A stretch of 40,812 nt of DNA, from positions 1-40,812 of the forward strand of contig CAAGID010000013.1 of NCBI GenBank assembly GCA_900769815.1. Reading direction: 5' to 3'. This document shows positions 39,765 through 40,812 of this stretch, in pieces. The notes below the pieces were generated by a model. It saw nothing but the letters and a program-made list of their open reading frames with translations. It made no database searches and had not been told where the DNA came from. The position numbers were made by a program, and so were the translations under genes. Each line of letters starts with the position of its first letter. Position 1 is the first letter of the stretch. This DNA comes from Clostridia bacterium (lineage in GTDB: Bacteria; Bacillota; Clostridia; Christensenellales; QALW01).

Positions 39765-39825
39765 GGTAGCCAAAAACGTTCAATCGTTTACCGCTATGTA
39801 AACTCATTCGCGTTTTTATCAGCCT
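39765..39825 (-). repeat. Inverted copy of dispersed hairpin element between repressor and ImmA genes
   Basis: On the minus strand GAATGAG-TTTAC-ATAGCG-GTAAA-CGATTGA, with outer arms AAAAACG and CGTTTTT that pair. Orientation is opposite to the other copies. Confidence 0.6.
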
Positions 39826-39944
39826 TCCTTCTCTTACTCGTTTTTAATTTCTTTTGAGGACAGCATAACCCATTGTATATAGTTTCCCCATAGTCCTTTT
39901 TATTGTACTCTATATCTGGTACAATATTTTCCGAGGTGATAAAG

Positions 39945-40352
39945 TTGACAGTAAATGAACTTTACGCTTTGTCTGCCGTAGAGGGTATTGAGGTACACTC
40001 AGTAAAATGCCCCAAATCAAAAGCCATAGCATTAAACGTTGATGAGCAAAAGTTTATCGGCATTGACAGAAGCGTTTTAAAAAGTGAATATGATGAACGT
40101 TTAGTTCTTGCCCACGAGCTTGGGCATCTGCTGACGGACAGCTACTATTCAAACTTAAATAACCCCATCCACATAAAGCGAATGGAACACCGTGCCACGA
40201 AAAAGGCAATAGAAATGCTTATTCCCGAAAATGAGCTTTCCCGGGTGCTTTACGAAGGTATTACCGTCTTTGAAATATCAGAGCACTTTTCCATTCCGGA
40301 AGATATGGTAAAAAAGGCAATGTGGATTTATTACAAAAAAGAGATTTCCTAA
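39945..40352 (+). CDS. ImmA/IrrE-type metallopeptidase
   Basis: A 135-residue protein with the zinc motif HELGH (57-61) and the downstream EHRATKKAIEMLIP (third ligand region near Glu81), as in ImmA. In ICEBs1 the related protease cleaves the repressor to start excision. Here it lies about 200 bases after the repressor in the same direction, and could relieve repression of the particle operon; this is inference. The start is TTG at 39945 with GAGGTG upstream; an upstream in-frame TTG lacks such a site. Confidence 0.85.
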   Translation: MTVNELYALSAVEGIEVHSVKCPKSKAIALNVDEQKFIGIDRSVLKSEYDERLVLAHELGHLLTDSYYSNLNNPIHIKRMEHRATKKAIEMLIPENELSRVLYEGITVFEISEHFSIPEDMVKKAMWIYYKKEIS

Positions 40353-40362
40353 AAAAAGATAA

Positions 40363-40386
40363 AAAGCACTTCACGCGAAGTGCTTT
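40363..40386 (+). terminator. Terminator after the ImmA-like gene
   Basis: AAAGCACTTC pairs with GAAGTGCTTT around ACGC. As in copy B, the repeat element begins immediately after it, at 40387. Confidence 0.65.
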
Positions 40387-40812
40387 CAGTCTGCTGACAA
40401 AGTCAGCAGACTGCCAGAGTTCGAGAAACCCTTGCAAGTCAAGGCGCAGAACTTGCAAAAGAGGGAGTTTACACAGACGTAAATGACCGAATTTTGCTAT
40501 ATACTATAGCGTGCGTAAAGAAATCCGATTTTAGAGGGTAAATTTCCGCGTCTGCTTTGTTAAAATACTCGGCAATACTGCCCGCGTATTGCCTGCGTTT
40601 TTGTCGTGCATCCTTCGAAAATTTATCCCTCTAAAATTCTTCGACCTAAAATGTTCGTATCAGCGAATGATTTTGGGTGCGGAGGATGCCATAAGGCAAG
40701 GTTGCCTTATAAAGACGACAAGCCTAAAAGCAACGCTGATACGGCATTTGAGGCGGATTTATTTGCACACGCTATAGTATCAATGCAACGAAGGAAATAT
40801 ACCCCTGCAAAA
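40387..40812 (+). repeat. Terminal copy of dispersed hairpin element, interrupted by a MITE
   Basis: The left 80 bases match copy B with a single difference (4157-4237 against 40387-40467). Arm ACTTGCAAAA, core GAGGGAG-TTTAC-ACAGAC-GTAAA-TGACCGA and ATTTTGC follow. A 280-bp MITE then interrupts, and the element resumes with AATGCAACGAAGGAAATATA up to the window end inside the palindrome. No gene lies in this 460-bp stretch. Confidence 0.85.
40501..40780. mobile_element. 280-bp MITE inserted in the repeat
   Basis: Ends ATACTATAGCGTGCGTAAAG and CTATAGTAT are inverted: the first 27 bases match the reverse complement of the last 27 at 24 positions, continuing into AAATCCG/CGGATTT. There is no transposase; internal sub-repeats (e.g. 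TTTAGAGGG and CCCTCTAAA) suggest folding of the whole unit. No clean target duplication is visible. Confidence 0.8.

Larger units (their letters stand above)
27261..40352. mobile_element. Compact podovirus-type prophage or domesticated particle locus
   Basis: Seventeen tightly packed minus-strand genes cover DNA packaging, head, short tail, host recognition and lysis. A divergent repressor and metallopeptidase complete the locus. Several junctions are ATGA/TTGA overlaps. No integrase, recombinase, excisionase, DNA polymerase, helicase, primase, tape measure or tail tube gene is present, and no attachment repeats were found. The limits given are those of the terminator and the ImmA-like gene. 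Confidence 0.8.

Noticed and set aside
27321..40352. Siphovirus or myovirus prophage
   Set aside because: There is no tape measure, tail tube, sheath or tail chaperone gene between the head and lysis genes.
40491..40790. TA or TAT target duplication for the MITE
   Set aside because: The flanks (TTTTGCTAT and CAATGC) do not give a clean duplication when compared with uninterrupted copies.

Overview
The window looks like a complete assembly contig from a low-to-moderate-GC, anaerobic, spore-forming member of the Clostridia (Firmicutes), most likely a gut Oscillospirales/Eubacteriales-type organism. The lineage call is inference. It rests on SpoIIE, an anaerobic class III ribonucleotide reductase, a glycyl radical enzyme with its activase, an Nfn-type ferredoxin:NADP oxidoreductase pair, strong GGAGG-type ribosome binding sites, and many tidy sigma-A promoters with 17-bp spacers. 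No rRNA, tRNA or CRISPR array was recognised. Both ends of the window lie in the same dispersed repeat, which is the usual reason for an assembly to break.

Host region 1-27.2 kb. cysE-nfnA-nfnB form a minus-strand operon, divergent from an mreB-family gene. Next come spoIIE with a 31-residue microprotein upstream, then yhaM and a DUF2508 gene. A divergent pair of Cys-rich hydrophobic microproteins follows, then trxB. The nrdG-nrdD operon has a glutaredoxin-like domain fused to NrdD and a tandem NrdR-box-like operator. Beyond it are an NSS-family sodium symporter, a B12-independent diol-dehydratase-like glycyl radical enzyme with an unusually short activase, a MATE exporter, an acidic membrane protein, and L-rhamnose isomerase. 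The stretch ends with VanW and SH3 envelope proteins, DUF421 and DUF4363 proteins, and a YdcF-family protein. Rhamnose isomerase and the diol dehydratase could belong to one pathway (rhamnose to 1,2-propanediol to propanal), but they are not in one operon.

Prophage-like region about 27.3-40.35 kb. A single minus-strand operon of 17 genes reads: three small genes (two Zn-ribbon-like, one possible small terminase), large terminase, membrane microprotein, scaffold, major capsid, portal, adaptor, a 697-residue nozzle/stopper-like protein, coiled-coil protein, baseplate/fibre proteins, CHAP-SH3 endolysin and a frameshifted holin. It has no tape measure, tail tube, integrase, recombinase or replication gene. 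A divergent Cro/CI-like repressor and an ImmA-like metallopeptidase face it across a promoter region with repeated operator-like motifs. This looks like a minimal podovirus-type particle module under direct repressor control: either a decayed prophage or a domesticated particle or gene-transfer-like system.

Repeats. At least eight intergenic copies of one hairpin element occur in 41 kb. They share a core (GAGGGAG-YTTAC-loop-GTAAR-TGACCGA), while the outer arms differ from copy to copy and yet stay self-complementary. Two copies carry the same structured insert of about 115-120 nt in the apical loop. One copy is itself interrupted by a 280-bp MITE. A second MITE-like hairpin cluster sits between the capsid and portal genes. 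I regard the covarying hairpin family and the minimal particle operon as the two most interesting parts of the window.
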